NCBI GenBank assembly: GCA_023846275.1
Contig: JAIUJO010000148.1
Location: 812,001 to 876,000 of the forward strand
Reading direction: 5' to 3'
Origin: Vanilla planifolia
Lineage: Eukaryota; Streptophyta; Magnoliopsida; Asparagales; Orchidaceae
Length of the DNA: 64,000 bases
Below, in pieces: positions 21,890-36,054 of the stretch. How positions within the stretch are numbered: position 1 is the first letter of the stretch; each line of letters opens with the position of its first letter. Both the position numbers and the translations under genes were made by a program. Under the pieces are notes generated by a model, which was given only the letters and a program-made list of their open reading frames with translations, searched no databases and was not told the origin of the DNA.

Positions 21890-24800
21890 TTGATTAGAGC
21901 AGAGTAGAGCAGAGCAAAGTAGAGTAGAGTAGATTAGAGTAGAATAAGGTAGAGCATAACAAAGCATAGTAGAGTAGAGTGGAGGAGAGGAGAGCAGAGT
22001 AGAGCTAAGTAGGGTAGAGCACAATAGAGTAGAGTACAAAAGAACAAAGCAAAGTAGAGCAAAGTAGAATATGGTAGAGAAAAGCAGAGTAGAGAAGAGT
22101 AGAGTAGAGTAGAGCAGAGTAGAGCAGAGCAGAGCAATGTTAGGATAGGTTAGGAAAAGCTAAGCTAGGTTAGGCTAGGCTAGGCTGGAGTAGAATATAA
22201 TATAGTACGACGAGGCTAGGTTGGGTTAGAGTAGAGTAGAAGAGAGTAAAGTAGGGTATTTTAGAGTAGAGTAGAGTTTAGTTGAGTTGAGTATAGTGGA
22301 GCAGAGTAGAGTAGAGGTAGATTTGGCTAGGCAAGGCTACGCTATGCTAGACTAGTGTATAGTAGAGTTGAGTTGAGTTGAGCTAGGTTAAGCTAGGCTA
22401 GGATAGAGTATAGTAGGGGAGAGTAAAGTAGAGCAGAGCAGAGAAGAATAGAGTAGAGTAGAGTAGTGCAGAGTAGAGCTAAGCACACTTAGGATAGGCT
22501 AAGCTAGGTTAAGCTAGGCTAGCTAATAATAGAGAAGAGTAGAGCTAGGTTTGGTTAGACTGGGCTAAGCTGAGAAAGGTTGGAGTAGAGTTTAGTAGAA
22601 TAGTGTAGAGTAGAGTAGAGTACAGTTGAGTGGAGTAGTGTAAAGCTAGGTTAGGTTAGGCTAGGCTAGGCTATGTTAGAGTAGAGATGAGTAGAATAGA
22701 GTAGACTAGAGTAGAGTAGAGTAGAGCTTGGTTAGGTTAGGCTAGGCGAGGATAGAAAAGGTTAGAGTAGAGTAGAGAAGTGAAGAGTAGAGTAGAGTAG
22801 AGAGAAGAGTAAAATAGAGTAGAGTAGAGCAAAGCAGAGAGTAGTAGAGTAGAGCTAAGTTAGGTTAGGTTTGGCTACAATAGAGTTGAGTAGAATATAG
22901 TAGAGTTGAGTAGAGTAGAGCTTGGTTAGGCTAGGCTAGGCTAGGATAGGAAAGGTTAAAGTAGAGTAGAGTGGTGAAGAGAAGAGTAGATCAGAGTTAA
23001 GAAGAGTAATGGAGAGCAGAGCAGAGTAGAGTAGAGTAGAGTAGAGCAAGCAGAGTAGAGCAGAGTTGAGCAGGGCATAGTAGAGCAGAGTATTCTTAGG
23101 TTAGGCTAACCTAAGCTAGGTTAGAGTGAAGTAAAGTTGGGTTGAGTAGAGTAGAGTAGAGTAGAGTAGATTAGAGTAGAGTAGAGTAGAGTATAGCTAA
23201 TTTGGGCTAGGCTGTGTTAGGCAAGGCTAGGCTAGGTTAGGCTAAGCTAAAGCAGAGTAGAGTAGAGTATGGTGGATTAGAGAGGAGCTAGGTATGGTTA
23301 GGCTAGGCTTGGGTAGGAAAGGTTAGGCTAGGCTAGGCTAGGCTGGGCTAGGCTTTTCTAAAGTAGAGTATCAAATAATAGAGCATAGCAGAGCATAGTA
23401 AAGCAAAGTAGAGTAGAGTAAAACATAGTAGAGCAGAGCAAAACAAAGTTAGGCTAGGCTCAGTTAGGCTAGGTTAGACTAGGCTAGAGCCAAGTAGAGA
23501 AGAGTAGAGCTAAGTTAGGATAGGCTAGGCTAGACAAGAATAGAGTAGTGTAGAGTATAATGAGTAGAGTAAAGCAGAGCAGAGTAGAGCATAACAGAGC
23601 AGAGTATAGTAGAGCTGAGCATAGTAGAGCAGAGAAGAATAGTGTAAAGTAGAGCTGAGTTGAGATGAGTGAAGCGCAGTGAAGCAATGCAAAGTAGAGC
23701 AAAGTGGAGCAGAGCTAGTTATGCTAGGCTAGGTTTGGCTAGAGTAGAGCTAGGTTAAGTTAGGCTAGACTAGGCTAAGTTATAGTGGAGTAGAGTAGAT
23801 TAGAGCAAAGTAGAGTAGAGTAATGCTTGGATAGGCTAAGCTAGGCTAGGCTAGAGTAGGTTAGGCTAGGCTAGAGTAGAGAAGAGTAGTGTAGAGTATA
23901 ATATAGCTTGGTTAGGCTAGCTTAGGCTAGGCTAGAGTAAAGTATTAAAGAGTAAAGCAGGGCAGAGCTAGGTTAGACTAAACAAGGCTATGCTAAAAAA
24001 AGGCTATGCAGAGTGGAGTAGAGTATAGTAGGGTAGAGCAGAGTAGAGTAGAGCTAGGTTATGCTAGGCTAAGTTAGAGTAGAGTAGACTAGATTAGATT
24101 AGAGTTGAGTAAAGTAGAGTGAAGTGTAGTAGAGCAAAGCTAGGCGAGGCTTTGTTAGGCTAGCATAGGTTAGGCTATGCTAGGATAGAGTATAGTGAAG
24201 TAGAGTAGAGTAGAGTTAGGTTAGGTTAGGCTAACCTAAAGTATGCTAGAATAGAGTAGTGTAGACAAGACCAGAGCAAAGAAGAGCAGAGTAGAGAAGA
24301 TGAGAGTGGAGTAGAGTAGAATAAAGTGAGATTTGGCTAGGATAGGCTAGCCTAGAGTATAGTAGAGTAGAGTAAAGGAGGGTTAGGATAGGCTAGAATA
24401 GCTAGGTAAGGTTAGAGTTTCTAGGCTAGGCTAGGCTAGAGAAGAGCAGAGTAGAGTAGAGCAGGGTAGAGTAGAGTAGAATAGTGTAGAGCAGAGTAGA
24501 TCAGAGCTGAGAAGAGTAGAGGAGAGAAGAGTTGAGGAGAGAAGAAAAGAGTAGTTTATAGTTGAGCAGAGTAGAGCAAGTCAGAGTAGAGCTAAGTTAG
24601 GCTAAGCTAAGCTAAGCTTGGATAGGTTAAGCTAAGTTATAGTAGAGTATAGCAGAGTAGTGTGGAGTAGAGTAAAGTGGAGTAGAGTAGAGCAGAGCAT
24701 AGAAGACTAGAGCAAAGGAAAGAATAGTGGAGTAAAGTAGAGTAGAGCTTAGCAGTGTAAAAGCAGAGAGTATAGTAAAGCATAGTAGAGTAGAGTAGAG

Positions 24801-25800
24801 TAGATCAGCAGAGTAGCAGAGTAGAACAGTGCAGAATAGAGCTGAGTAGACCAGAGCAGAGTAGAGAGGAGTAAGCTATGTTAGGTTAGGCTAGCTAGAT
24901 TGGAGTAAAATAGAGTGGTGTAAAGCTAGGTTAGGTGAGAGTAGAGTGGAGAAAAGTATAGTAGAGTAGAGAAAAGCAGAGTAGAGCTAGGTTAGGGCTA
25001 TGCTAAGTTCTGCTTATTTTGGCTAAGTTAGACTAGGCTAGCATTGAATAGAGTAGAGTAGAGTAGAGTAAAAAAGGATAAGGTAGGCTAGGTTAGGCTA
25101 AGCTAGAGTAAAGTAGAGTAGAGTAAAGCTCAATTAGGCTCAGCTTGATAAGGTTAGGTTTGAGTATAGTAGAGTTTAGTCTAGAGTAGAGCAGAGTAGT
25201 GCAAAATGTAGTAGAGCAAAGTATAGCAGAGTAGAGCAGAGTAGAGTAGAGCATAGTAGAGTAAAGAAGAGCATAGTAGAGTAGAGTAGAGTAGAGCAGA
25301 GTAGAGTAGAGTAGAGTAGAGCAGAGCAGGTAAAGCTAGTTAGGCTAAGCATGAAAAGGCTAGGCTAGGCTAGTTTAGAATAGAGTAGAGTAGAGCAGAG
25401 TATAGTAGAGGTAGGTTAGGCTAAGCTAGGTGAGGCTAGGCTTAGTGAGGCTACTCAAGGTGAGGTTAGAGTAGAATAAAGTAGAGTTGGTTAGAGCTAG
25501 GTTAGGTTTGCTTAGGTTAGTCCAATGTATAATAGAATAGAGTAGAGTAGAGCAGAGCAAAGTAGAGAAGAGAAGAGTAGAAAAAAGCATAGTAGAGTAG
25601 AGTAGAGCATAGAAGAGCTTGGTTAGCAAAGCTATATTAGGATAGGCTAAGCGAGGTTAGGTTAGGCTAGAGTAGAGCAGAGTAGAGTATTGTAGAGTAG
25701 GGCTACATTAGGCTAGGCTAAGCTGGGCTAGGTCAGAGCAGAGTAGAGTAGAGTAGAGTATAGTAAAGTAAAGTGGAGTTTAGTGGAGTAGAGTAAACTA

Positions 25801-25823
25801 GAGGAGAGAAGAGGAGAGAAGAG
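25801..25823 (+). repeat. Homopurine tract
   Basis: An uninterrupted 23-nt purine run made of two GAGGAGAGAA words plus GAG. Further GAGAA and GGAGGAG words follow to about 25876. Confidence 0.75.
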
Positions 25824-28800
25824 TAGAGAAGAGAAGAGCAAAGTGGAGAAGAGTAGGGTGGAGGAGAGTAGAGCAGAGTAGAGCTAAGTTAGGCTAGGCA
25901 AGGCTAGAGTAGAGTAGAGTAGAGTAGGGTATAACTATGGTAGGTTAGGTTAGGTTAGGTTAGATTAGGTTAAGCTAGGCTAGGCTAGGCTAGAGTAGAG
26001 TAGTAGAGTTGTGTAGAGCTGAGTTAGGTTAAACTAGGTTAGGTAATGCTAGGCTAGGCAAGGCTAGTGTAGAGTAGTGTAATGGGGTAGAGTAGCATAG
26101 ATGAGAGTACAGCAGAGCAGATTGAGCAGAGCAAAATAGAGTAGGGGTAGACTAGAGTAGAGCATAGCATAGCAAAATAGAGTTGAGTAGAGCATAGCAG
26201 AGCAGAGCCAAAAAAGTGTAGAGTAAAGCAAAGTATAGCAAAGAAGAGTAGAGCAAAGGAGAGCTGAGTAAAGAATAAAAATGTAGAGTAAAGTAGAGTA
26301 GAGAAGAGTAGAGTAGAACAGAGTAGAGTAAAGCTAGGCTAGGCTAAGCGAGGCTAGGCAAGAGTGGAGTAGAGTAGAGTAGGGTAGAGAGGAGTAGAGG
26401 TAGAGTAAAGTAGAGTAGAGCTAAGTTAGGCTAGGCTTGGTTAGGCTAGGTTAGAGTAGGGTAGAGTAGAGTAGAGTAGATTAGAGTAGAGTAGAGTAAA
26501 GTATAATAAAGTAGAATAGAGTAGAGTTGAGTTGAGTAGAGATGAGCTAACTTAGTTTTGGTTAAGCTATACTAGGCTAAGTTTGTCAAGGCTTGAGTAG
26601 AGTAGAGTATAATAGAGTAGAATAAAGTAGAGTCGAGTAGAGTAGAGCAAAGGTAAGCAGAGCAGAGTAGAGCAGAGCAGAGTTGTGCAGAGCCGAGCTA
26701 AGTTAGGCAAGGGTAGGCTTTGCAAGGCTAGGCTAAGGTCAGAGTAGAGTAGAGTAGAGCAGAGTGGAGTAGAGCATAATAGAGTAGAGTATAGTAGAGT
26801 CAAGGTAGGTTAGACTAGGCAAAGCTAGGCGAGGCTAGGGTAGGCAAGGCTAGCATGGCTTGGCTTGAGTAGACTAGAGTAGAGTAGAGCTAAGTTAGGC
26901 TAAGCTAGGCTAGAGTGCCAAGCAGAATAGAGTAGAGTAGAGTAGTGTAGAGTAGAGAAGAGCAGAGTAGAGTATAACAGAGCATATCATAGTTGAGAAG
27001 CACAGAGCAGAGCAGAGAAAGCTTAAGATAGGCTATTCTAGGCTTGGTTAGGCTAGGCAAGGTTAAGCCAGAGTAGAGTATAGTAGAGTAGAGATGAGTA
27101 TAATAGAGCATTGTTAGGCTAGGCTAGGATAGGTTAGAGTGGAGTAGAGTATGGTTGAGGAGTAGAGTAGAGTAGTGTAGAGTAGAGTAGAGTATAGCAG
27201 AGTAGAGCTTGGTTAAGCTTGGCTAAGCTAGGCTAGGATAGGATAGGAAAGAGTAGAGTAGAATAGGGTAGAGTAAAGTAGATCTGAGTTGTGAAAAGTA
27301 AATGAAGGTTAGGCTAGGCAAGGCTTGAATAGAGTAAAGTGGAGTGGAGTAGACTAGAATAAACTAGAGTAAAGTAAAATAGAGTAGAGAAGAGTTAAAG
27401 AGAGGAGAGCAAAGAAAAGCAGAGCAGAGTAGAAGAGTAGAGTATGATAATGCAGACCAGAGTAGCGTAGAGCAAAGCAGAGCTAGGTTATGCTAGGGTA
27501 GGCTAAGCAAGGCTAAGCTAGGCCAGAGTATAGCAGAGTAGAGTAGAGGATAGTACAAAAGAGTATAGCTAAGTTAGGTTAGGGTTTGCTAGGTTAGGCT
27601 AGAGTAAAAGTAGAGTAAAGTTATAGTAGAGCTAGATTAGGCTCCACCATACTAGGCTATGGAATAGTAGAGTAGAGTAAAGTAGAATAGAGTAGAGTAC
27701 AGTCAAGTAGAGTTGAGTAGAGAAGAGTAGAGTAGAGTAGAGTAGAGCAAAGTAGACCAGAAATGATTAGTGAAGAGCATAGTAAGGCAGAGTAAAGAAA
27801 AGTTGAGTAGAGTATAGTAGAGGAGAGCAGAGTAGAGTAAAGTAGAGTAGAGTATAATAGAGCAAAGCAAGGTTAGGCTAGGCTAGACAAGGCTAGAATA
27901 GAGTAGAGTAGAGTAGAGTGTAGTAGAATAAAGTAAATTAGAGTAGAGTAGAGTAGAGTAAATGAGAGATATGTTAGGCTAGGTTAGAGTACATTAGAGC
28001 AGAGTAAAGCAGAGTAGAATAGAGTAAAGCAGAGTAGAGCATAATAGAGTAGAGTAGAGTAGAGCAGAGTAGTGCAGAGATAAGAAGAGCATAGCAAAAT
28101 GAAGTAGAGCAGAGGAGAGCAGATGAGACAAGAGTCGAGCTTGGTTAGGATAGGTTAGGCTAGAGTAGAGTAGAGTAGAATAGATTGTAGTCGAGCAGAG
28201 TGGAGTATAGCTAGGTTAGGATAGGCTAGGTTAAGCTATGTTAGAGTAGAGTTGAGTAGAGTAAAGTATAATAGAGTTAGGTTATGTTAGGCTAAGCTAG
28301 GCTAGGTTTGGTTAGGGTATACTAGCCTAGGCTAGAGTAGAGTAGGTTAGAGTAGACTAGAGTAGAGTAGAGTATAGTAGAGTAGCGTAAAGTAGAGTAG
28401 AGTAAAGCTAGGTTTTGTTGGGCTAAGTTATGCTAGGCTTAGTTAGGCTAGAGTAGGCTAGGCTTGGCTAGAGTAAAGTAGAGTAAAGTTGAGTAAAGTG
28501 AAGCTTGGTTAGGCTAGGCTAGGTTTTGTTAAGTTAAGCTATGCTAGAGTAATGTAAAGTAGAGTAGAGTAGAGCAGAGAAGAAAAGTGAAGAGCATAGC
28601 AGAATAAAGCAGAGTAGAGTAGAGTGAGCATAGTAGTGCTAGTTTAGGCTAGGCTTAGTTAGGATAGGCTAGAGTAGAGTAAAGTAGGGCATAGTAGAGT
28701 AGAGTAGAGTAGAGTAGAGAAAAGTAAGGTACAATAAAGTAGAGTAGAGTAGAAGAGAGGAGAGCAGAGCAGAGCAGAGTAAACATAAACAGAGTAAAAC

Positions 28801-31800
28801 AGTGTAGAGTCGAAGAGCATAGCAGACCAATGTAGAGTAGAGTAAAGTATACTAGAGCACTATTGAGTAGAGCAGAGTAGAGCAGAAAAGAGTATAGTAG
28901 AGCAGAGTTAGGTTAGGTTATGTTAGCCTAATCTAGGTTAGGCTAGGCAAGAGTAGAGTAGAGTAGGATGGAGTGGAGCTAGATTTGGCTAAGCTAGGGC
29001 AGGGTAGGCTACCCTAAAGTAAAGTAGAGTAGAATAGATTAGAATAGAGTAGAGTGACATAGAGTAGAGTAGGGTAGAGTTGAGTAGAGTAAAGTGGAGC
29101 AGAGGAAGGTTAGGCATGGCTAGGCTAGGCTAGGGTGGACTAGGCTAAGCTATAGTATAGTAGAGTAGAGTAGAGTGTAGTAGAGCTACGTTAGGCTAGG
29201 CTAGGATAGACTATAGTAGAATTGAGTAGAGTAGAGCAGAGAAGAGTAAAGAATGGTAGAGCATAGCAAAGCATAGTAGTGTAGAGTAGAGCAGAGTAGA
29301 GTCAAGGAGAGCTAGGCTAGGTTAGAGTAGTGTGGATTAGAGCTAGGTTTGGCTTGGCTAGGCTAGGCTTTGTTGGAATGGAGCAGAGTAGAGAGGAGCA
29401 GAAAAGTGTTGAGTAAAGTGGAGTAGAGTAGAGTAAAGCTAAGTTAGGCTAGGCTAGGCTCAACTAGGCTAGATTAGGTAAGGCTAGGCTAGGCTAGAGT
29501 ATAATAGAGTAGAGTATAGCTAGTTAGGCTAGGGTATATAAGAGTATTATAGAGTAAAGTAGGGTAGAATTGACTAGAGTAGAGTACATCAAAGTAGAAT
29601 AGAGTAGATTAATGTAAAACTGTGGAGATCATAGTAGAGTAGAATAAAGTAGAATAGAGCTAGGTTAGGTTAAACTAGGCAAGGTTAGGCTAGGCAAGGC
29701 TAGAGTGGAGTAGGGTAGAGTAGAGCTAGGTTAGGCTAGGCTTGGTTAGAGTAGAGTAGAGAAGAGTAGTGCACAGTAGAGTAGAGTGTAATAGAGTACA
29801 ATAGAGTAGAGTAGAGCTATGTTAGGCTAGGATAGGCTATGCTAGGCTAGGATAGGGTAGGCTATGCTAGGATAAGAAAGAGTAGAGTAGGGCATAGGAA
29901 AGTAGAGCTCGATTAGGTGTGCTAGGCTAGAGGAGAGTAGAGTAGAGAAAAGTAGAATAGAGTAGAGTAGAGCAAAGCACAGTAGAATAGAGCAGAGCAA
30001 AATATAAGAGTAGACCAGAACAGAGTAGAGTAGAGTAGAATATAATAGAGCAGAACAGAGAAGAGTGGAATAGAGTAGAGAAGAGCATAGTAGAGTAGAG
30101 CTTGGTTAGGCTAAGCTAGGCTATGCTAGGCTAGGCTAACCTTGGTTATAATAGAGTAGAGTAGAGTAAAGTAGAGTAGAGTATAGTAGTGTAGAGTAGA
30201 GTATTGTATAGTAGAGTAGAGTATAGTAGGGTAGAGTAGAGCTAGCTTAGGTTAGGCTAAGCTAGAGTAGAGTAGTGTTGAGTAGGGTAGAGTAGAGTAG
30301 TGCAAGGATAGGTTAGGCTAGGCTAAGCTTGAAAAGTGAGAGTAGAGCAGAACAGGGCAGAGCAGAGATGAGCAGGGCAAAGTAGAGCAGAGCAGAGCAC
30401 AGTAGATGAGAGTAGAGTAGTGTAGAGAAGAGCAAAGTAGAGCATAAAAGAGCTAGGTTAGTCTAGGTTAGCCTAGACAAGGAAAGGCTAGAGTAGAGTG
30501 GGGAAGAATAGAGATATGTTAGGCTAGGCTAGGCTAGGTTAGAGTTCAGTAGACTAGAGTAGAGTAGAGTAGAGTAGAGTAGAGTATAATAGAGTTAAGT
30601 AGAGTAAAGCTTGCTTTGGTTATGCAAGGCTAGGCTAAGCTATGCAAGGTTTAGCTAGGCTAGGATAGAGTAGAGTATAGTAGAGTAGAGTAGAGCTAGA
30701 CTATGCTAGGCAAGGTTAGGCGAAGGTAGGCTAGGCTAGAGTAGTGTAGAGTAGAGTAGAGCAGAGTGGAGAAGATCAGATTAGAATAGAGTAGAGTAGA
30801 GTATATCATAGTTGAGTAGAGTAGAGCACAATAGAGTAGAGTATAGAAGAGTAGAGCTAAGTTAGGCTTTACAAGGTTAGGTTAGGCTAGGTTAGGTTAG
30901 GTAAGGTAGGCTAGGTTATAGTAGAGTAGAGTAAAGCCAAGTAGAGTAGAGTAGAGTATAGTAGATTAGAGTAGAGTATAGCTAAGTTAGGTTAGGCTAA
31001 GATAGGCTAGGCTAGGCTAGCTATGGTAGGTTAGGGTGGGCTAGGCTATATTAGAGTAGAGTATAATAGAGTAGAGTGTAGAAGAGTAGAGTTCAGTAGA
31101 GTAGAGTAGAGTAAAGCTAGGTTAGGCTTGGCTAGGCTAGGTTAGGCTCGAGTAGAGTAGAGTAGAGTAGAGTAGAGTAGAGCAGAGCGAAGCATAGTAG
31201 AGTAGAGCATAGTAGAGCAAAGTAGAGTAAAGCTAGATTTTGCTAGGTTAGGCTAGGCTAGGTTTTGCTAAAGTAGAGTAGAGAAGAGTAGTGTAGAGTA
31301 GAGTAGAGCTAGGTTAGGCTAGGCTAGGATTGAGTACAGTGGAACAGAGTAGAGTACAGTGTAGCAGAGTTGAGAAGAGATGAGCAAAGTAGCGTATAGT
31401 AGAGTAGAGTATAGATGAGTAGAGCAGAGTTTAGAAGAGCAGAGCAGAGCTAAGTAAGGCTAGGCTAGCTAGGTTATGTTAGGCTAGAGTAGTGTAGACT
31501 AGAGTGAGGTTGTGGTTTGCCAAGCCAGGCTTGATTAAAGTAGAGTAGAGTAAAGTACAGTAAAGAAGTGTAGAATAGAGAAGAGTAGAGTAGAGTATAG
31601 TAGAGCTAGGTAAGGCTAGGCTCGACTAAGCTAGGTTAGGCTAGGCTAGATTAGAGTAGAGTAAAGTAGAGTAGAGCCAGGTTGGGCTAGGGTATGCTAG
31701 AGTATAATAGAGTAGAGTAGAGTGAGTTGAGTAGAGTTGAGCAGAGCATAGTAGAGTAGAGTAGAGTAGAGAAAAATAAAGGAGAGCATAGCAAAGTAAA

Positions 31801-33640
31801 GCATAGAGTAGAGAAAGGTTAAGTCAAGCTAGGCAAGGCTTGGCGAAGTAAGGCTAGAGTAGAGTACAGTAGAGTAGTGTAGAGCTAGGTTAGGCTAGGC
31901 AAGGCTAGGCTAAGTTAGATTAGAGTAGGGTAGAGTAGAGTAGAATAGAGTACATTAGAGTAAAGTAGGATAGAATATAGTGGAGTAGAGTTTAGTAGAG
32001 TAGAGTAGAGTATAATAGAGTAGAGTAAAGCTATGTTAGGCTAGGCAAGGTTAGGCTATGCTAGAGTAGAGTAGAGTAAGGTCAAGTGGAGTAGAGCTCG
32101 ATAGACTAAGCTAGTCTAGAATAGAGTCGATAGATTAGAGCAAAGAAGAGCAAAGCATAGTAGAGCAAAGCAAAGTAGAGTAGAGTAGGGCAGAGAAGAG
32201 TAGAGCAGAGCAAAGCAGAGTTGAGTAAAGCATATAAGAGAAAAGCAGAACAGAGCCGAATTGAGTAGGATAGAGTAGAGACGAGTAGAGTATAGCTTGG
32301 TTAGGCTAAGTTAGGCTTGGCTAAGCTAGAGTACAGTAGAGTAGAGTGAGTAGAGTAGAGTCGAGTAGAGTAGAGTAAAGTAGAGGAGAGTAGAATATAG
32401 TATAATAGTGTAGAGTAGAGTAGAGCTAGCAGAGGCTAGGTAAGGCCTAGCAAGGTTAGGCTAGCCTAGAGTAGAGTAGAGTAGAGTAGACTAGAGTAGA
32501 GCAAGGTTAGAATAAGCTAGGCTAGGATAGGCTAGGTTAGAGAAGACTACAGCGGAGGTTACTAGAGTAGAGTAGAGAAAAATAGAGTCGGGCAGAGTAG
32601 AGCAATGTAGAGTAGAGTAAAGCAGAGTAGAGTAGAGTAGAGCAGAGTAGAGCAGAGTAGAGCAGAGAAAAGTAGAGCAGAGCAAGGTTAGTATAGGTTA
32701 GGCTAAGGTAAGCTATGCTAGAATAGAGTGGAGTATAGTAGATTAGAGTAGAGAAGAATAGAGCTAAGTTAAGGTAGGTTAGAGTAGAGTAGAGTAGACT
32801 AGAGTAGCATAAAGTAGAGTATAATAGTGTTAAGTAGAGTAAAGCTAGGTTAGGCTATGCAAGGCTAGCAAGGCTATGTAAGGTTTAGCTAGGCTAGGCT
32901 AGAGTAGAGCATAGTAGAGTACAGTAGGAAGAGTTTAGTAGGCAAAAGTACAGTAGAGCGAGGTTAGGTTAGGCTAAACTCGTGTGAATAGAGTAGAGCA
33001 GAGTAGTGTAGAGCATAGTAGAGGAGAGCATAACAGAGCAAACTAGGGCAGAGCAGATTAGAGCATAGTAATACAGAGTAGACCCAGTTTAGGTAAGGCT
33101 AAATAGCTAGGTTAGAGAAGAGTAGACTAGACTAGACTAGAGTGGAGTAAAATAGAGTAGAGTAGAATAGAGTAGAGTAAAGCACTATAGAGCTAGTTTA
33201 GGCCAGGATAAGCTAGGTTAGACTAGACTATGGTTGGCTGAGGTAAGCTAGGCTAGAGTAGTATAAAGTAGTAGTATGGAGTAGAGTAGAGCTAAGTTGG
33301 GCTTGGCTATGCTAAGCTAAACTAAAATTCATAACAAAGAAGAGTATAACAGAGAAGAGTAGAGTAGAGATGATAAGAGCATAGCAGAGCAACATAGAGT
33401 ATAGTAGAGCTAGGTTAGGCTAGGCTATGCTGTGCTAGGCAAGGTTAAGCTAGAGTAGAGTAGAGTAATGTAGAGTAGTGAAAATGAGAGGAGAGGACAA
33501 GATAGGAGACGAGGGTAGAGCAGAGCTGAGTAAAGCAGAGTAGAGCATAGTAAAGTAGAGCAGAGATAGTAGAGTAGAATAGAGTAGAGTAAAGCAGAAT
33601 AAAGCAGACAAGAGCATAGCAAAGAAGAACATGATAGGAT

Positions 33641-33668
33641 AGAGGAGAGAGAAGAAGAGAAGAGAAAA
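33641..33668 (+). repeat. Homopurine tract
   Basis: A 28-nt run of A and G only, mixing GGAGA and GAAGA words. The mixture of 3- and 5-bp periods resembles the transition seen at the right end of the array. Confidence 0.75.
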
Positions 33669-36054
33669 TTAGAGCATAGTAGAGTAGAGTAAAGTAGAGT
33701 AGAGCAGGGTAGAGTAGAGCTCAGTTAGGCTATGCTAGAGTAGAGTAAAGTAGAGAAGAGTAGAGTATAGTAGAGAAGAACAAAGCTTGGTTAGGCTAGG
33801 ATAGGCTAGAGTGTAGTAGAGTAGAGTAGAGTAGAGCAGAGTAGAGTATAGAAGACAAGAGCAGAGCAGTGCATAACAGAATAGAGCAGAGTAGAGTAAT
33901 GTAGAGTAGACCAAAGAGAAGTAGAGTGAGGTTTAGGTTAGGCAAGGCTAGAGTAGAGTAGAGTAGAGTAGAGCTAGGTTAGGCTAAGTTATGTTGGGTT
34001 AGGTTGGAGTAGAGTAGAGTAGAATAGAGTAGAGTAAAGTAGTGTAAAGTAGAGTAGAGTAGATAGAGTAGAATAGAGCTATGTTAGGCTAGTCTAAGCT
34101 AGGATAGGCTAGCATAGTGTAGAGTAAAGTAGAGTAGAGTAGTAAAGTAGAGCAAGGTTAGTAATATAGAGTAGAGTAGAGTAGAGAAAAGTAGAATAGA
34201 GTAGAGCAGAGCAAAGCAAAGCATAGTAGAGCAGAGCAGATTAAAGCAGAGTATAGCAGCATAAAATTAAGTAGTACAAAGCAGATCTAGGTTAGGATAA
34301 GCTTGGTTAGGCTAGGGTAGTGTAGAGTAGAGCTAGGTTAGACTAGGCTATGTTAAGCTAGTTTAGAATAGAGTAGAGGAGAGTAGAGTATAGTATAGTA
34401 TAATAGAGTGGAGAAGAGTAGAGTAGAGCTATGTTAGGCTAGGCTAAAGTAGAGAAGAGTTGAGTAAAGTAGAGTAGAGTGGTATAGTGCTCGATTTGGC
34501 TAGGCTAGGCTAAGCTAGAGATGAGTAAAGCAGAGCAGAGCATAGTAGAGCAAAGTAGAGTAAAGAAGAGTATAGAAGAGCAGAGCAGAGCATAACAGAG
34601 TTGGTTAGAGAAGAGAAGAACAAAGTAGAGTCGAGTAGAGCAGAGCAGAGTAAAGCTAGGTTAGGCTATGCAAAGCTAAGCTAGGTTTGAGTTGAGTAGA
34701 GTGTAGCAAAGTAAAATAGAGTGTAATAGAGAAGAGTATAGTAGAGTACAATAGAGTAGAATACAGTAGAGTATAGTATAATAGACTAGAGTAGGGTAGA
34801 GTACTGCTAGCTTAGGCGAGGCTAGGGTAGGCTTGGCTAGGCTAGGCTCGGTTAGGCTAGGCTAGAGTAGAGTAGAGTAGAGTATAGTATAATAGAGTAT
34901 AGTATATTAGAGTAGAGTAGAGTAGAGTAGAGCTCGATTAGGCAAGGCTAGGCTAGGCTAAACTAGGCAAGAGTAGAGTAGAGTAGAGTAGAGTAGAGAA
35001 GAGCATTGCTTAGTAGAATAGAGTAAAGCTTAATAGTGAAAGAGTAGAGCAAAGCAGAAAAGAGCATAGTAGAATTGAGCAGAGAGAGCAGAGTAGTATA
35101 GAGCTATGTTAGGCAAAAGCTACTCTAGGCTAAGTAGAGTAGAGCAGAATAGAATAGAGTAGAGTAGGGTATAGTATAGTAGAGTAGAGTAGAGTAGAGG
35201 TAAGTTAGGCTAGGTTTGGTTAGGTTAGACTAGGTTAGGATAGGCTAGAGTAGAGTAGAGTAGAGCTAAGTTAGGCTATGGTAAGCTAGGCTGGGCTAGG
35301 AAAGAGTAGGCCTGGCTAGGCTAGGCTAGAGTAAAGTGTTGTAGAGTAGAGTATAGTAGAGCTAGGTTAGGCTAGGCTAGGCTAGGGTTGGCTAAACCAG
35401 GCTAAGAAAGAGTAGACTATAGTAAAGCAGAGTATAATAGAGTAAAGTAGAGTAGAGAAGTGTAGAGTGAAGTAGAGCAAAGCAGATTAGAGTAGAAGAG
35501 AGCATAACAGAGCTAAGAATAACAGAGCTCAGCATAGCAGAGCTGAGCAGAGCAAAGAAGAGTAGAGCAGAGTAGAACCGAGCAGAGAGAGTAGAGCAGA
35601 GCTGAGTAGGGCAGAGTAGAGTAGAGCATGGTTAGGGTAGGCTAGGCTAGGCTATGTTAGAGTATAATAGAGTAGAGTAGAATATAGTAGAGTAAAGTAG
35701 AGTAAAGCTAGGTTAGGCTAGGCTAGGCAAGAATAAGCTAGAGTAGATTAGACTAGAGTAGAGAAGAGTAGAATTAAGTATAGTAGAGTAGAGCTAGGAT
35801 AGGCTAGGCGAGGCTAGAGTACAGTAAAGTAGAGCAAATTAGAATAATGAAGAGCAAAGTAGGGCAGAGTATAGTAGAGCAGAGTAGAGTAATATAGAGT
35901 AGAGCAAGGTTAGGCTAAGCTAGGTTAGGCAAGGCTAGAGTAGAATAGAGTAGAGTTAGGTTAGGCTAAGATAAGCTCGATAAGGTAGAGTAGAGTAGGG
36001 CATAGTAGAGTATATCAGAGAAGAGAAGAGTAGAGTAATATAGGATACAACTAG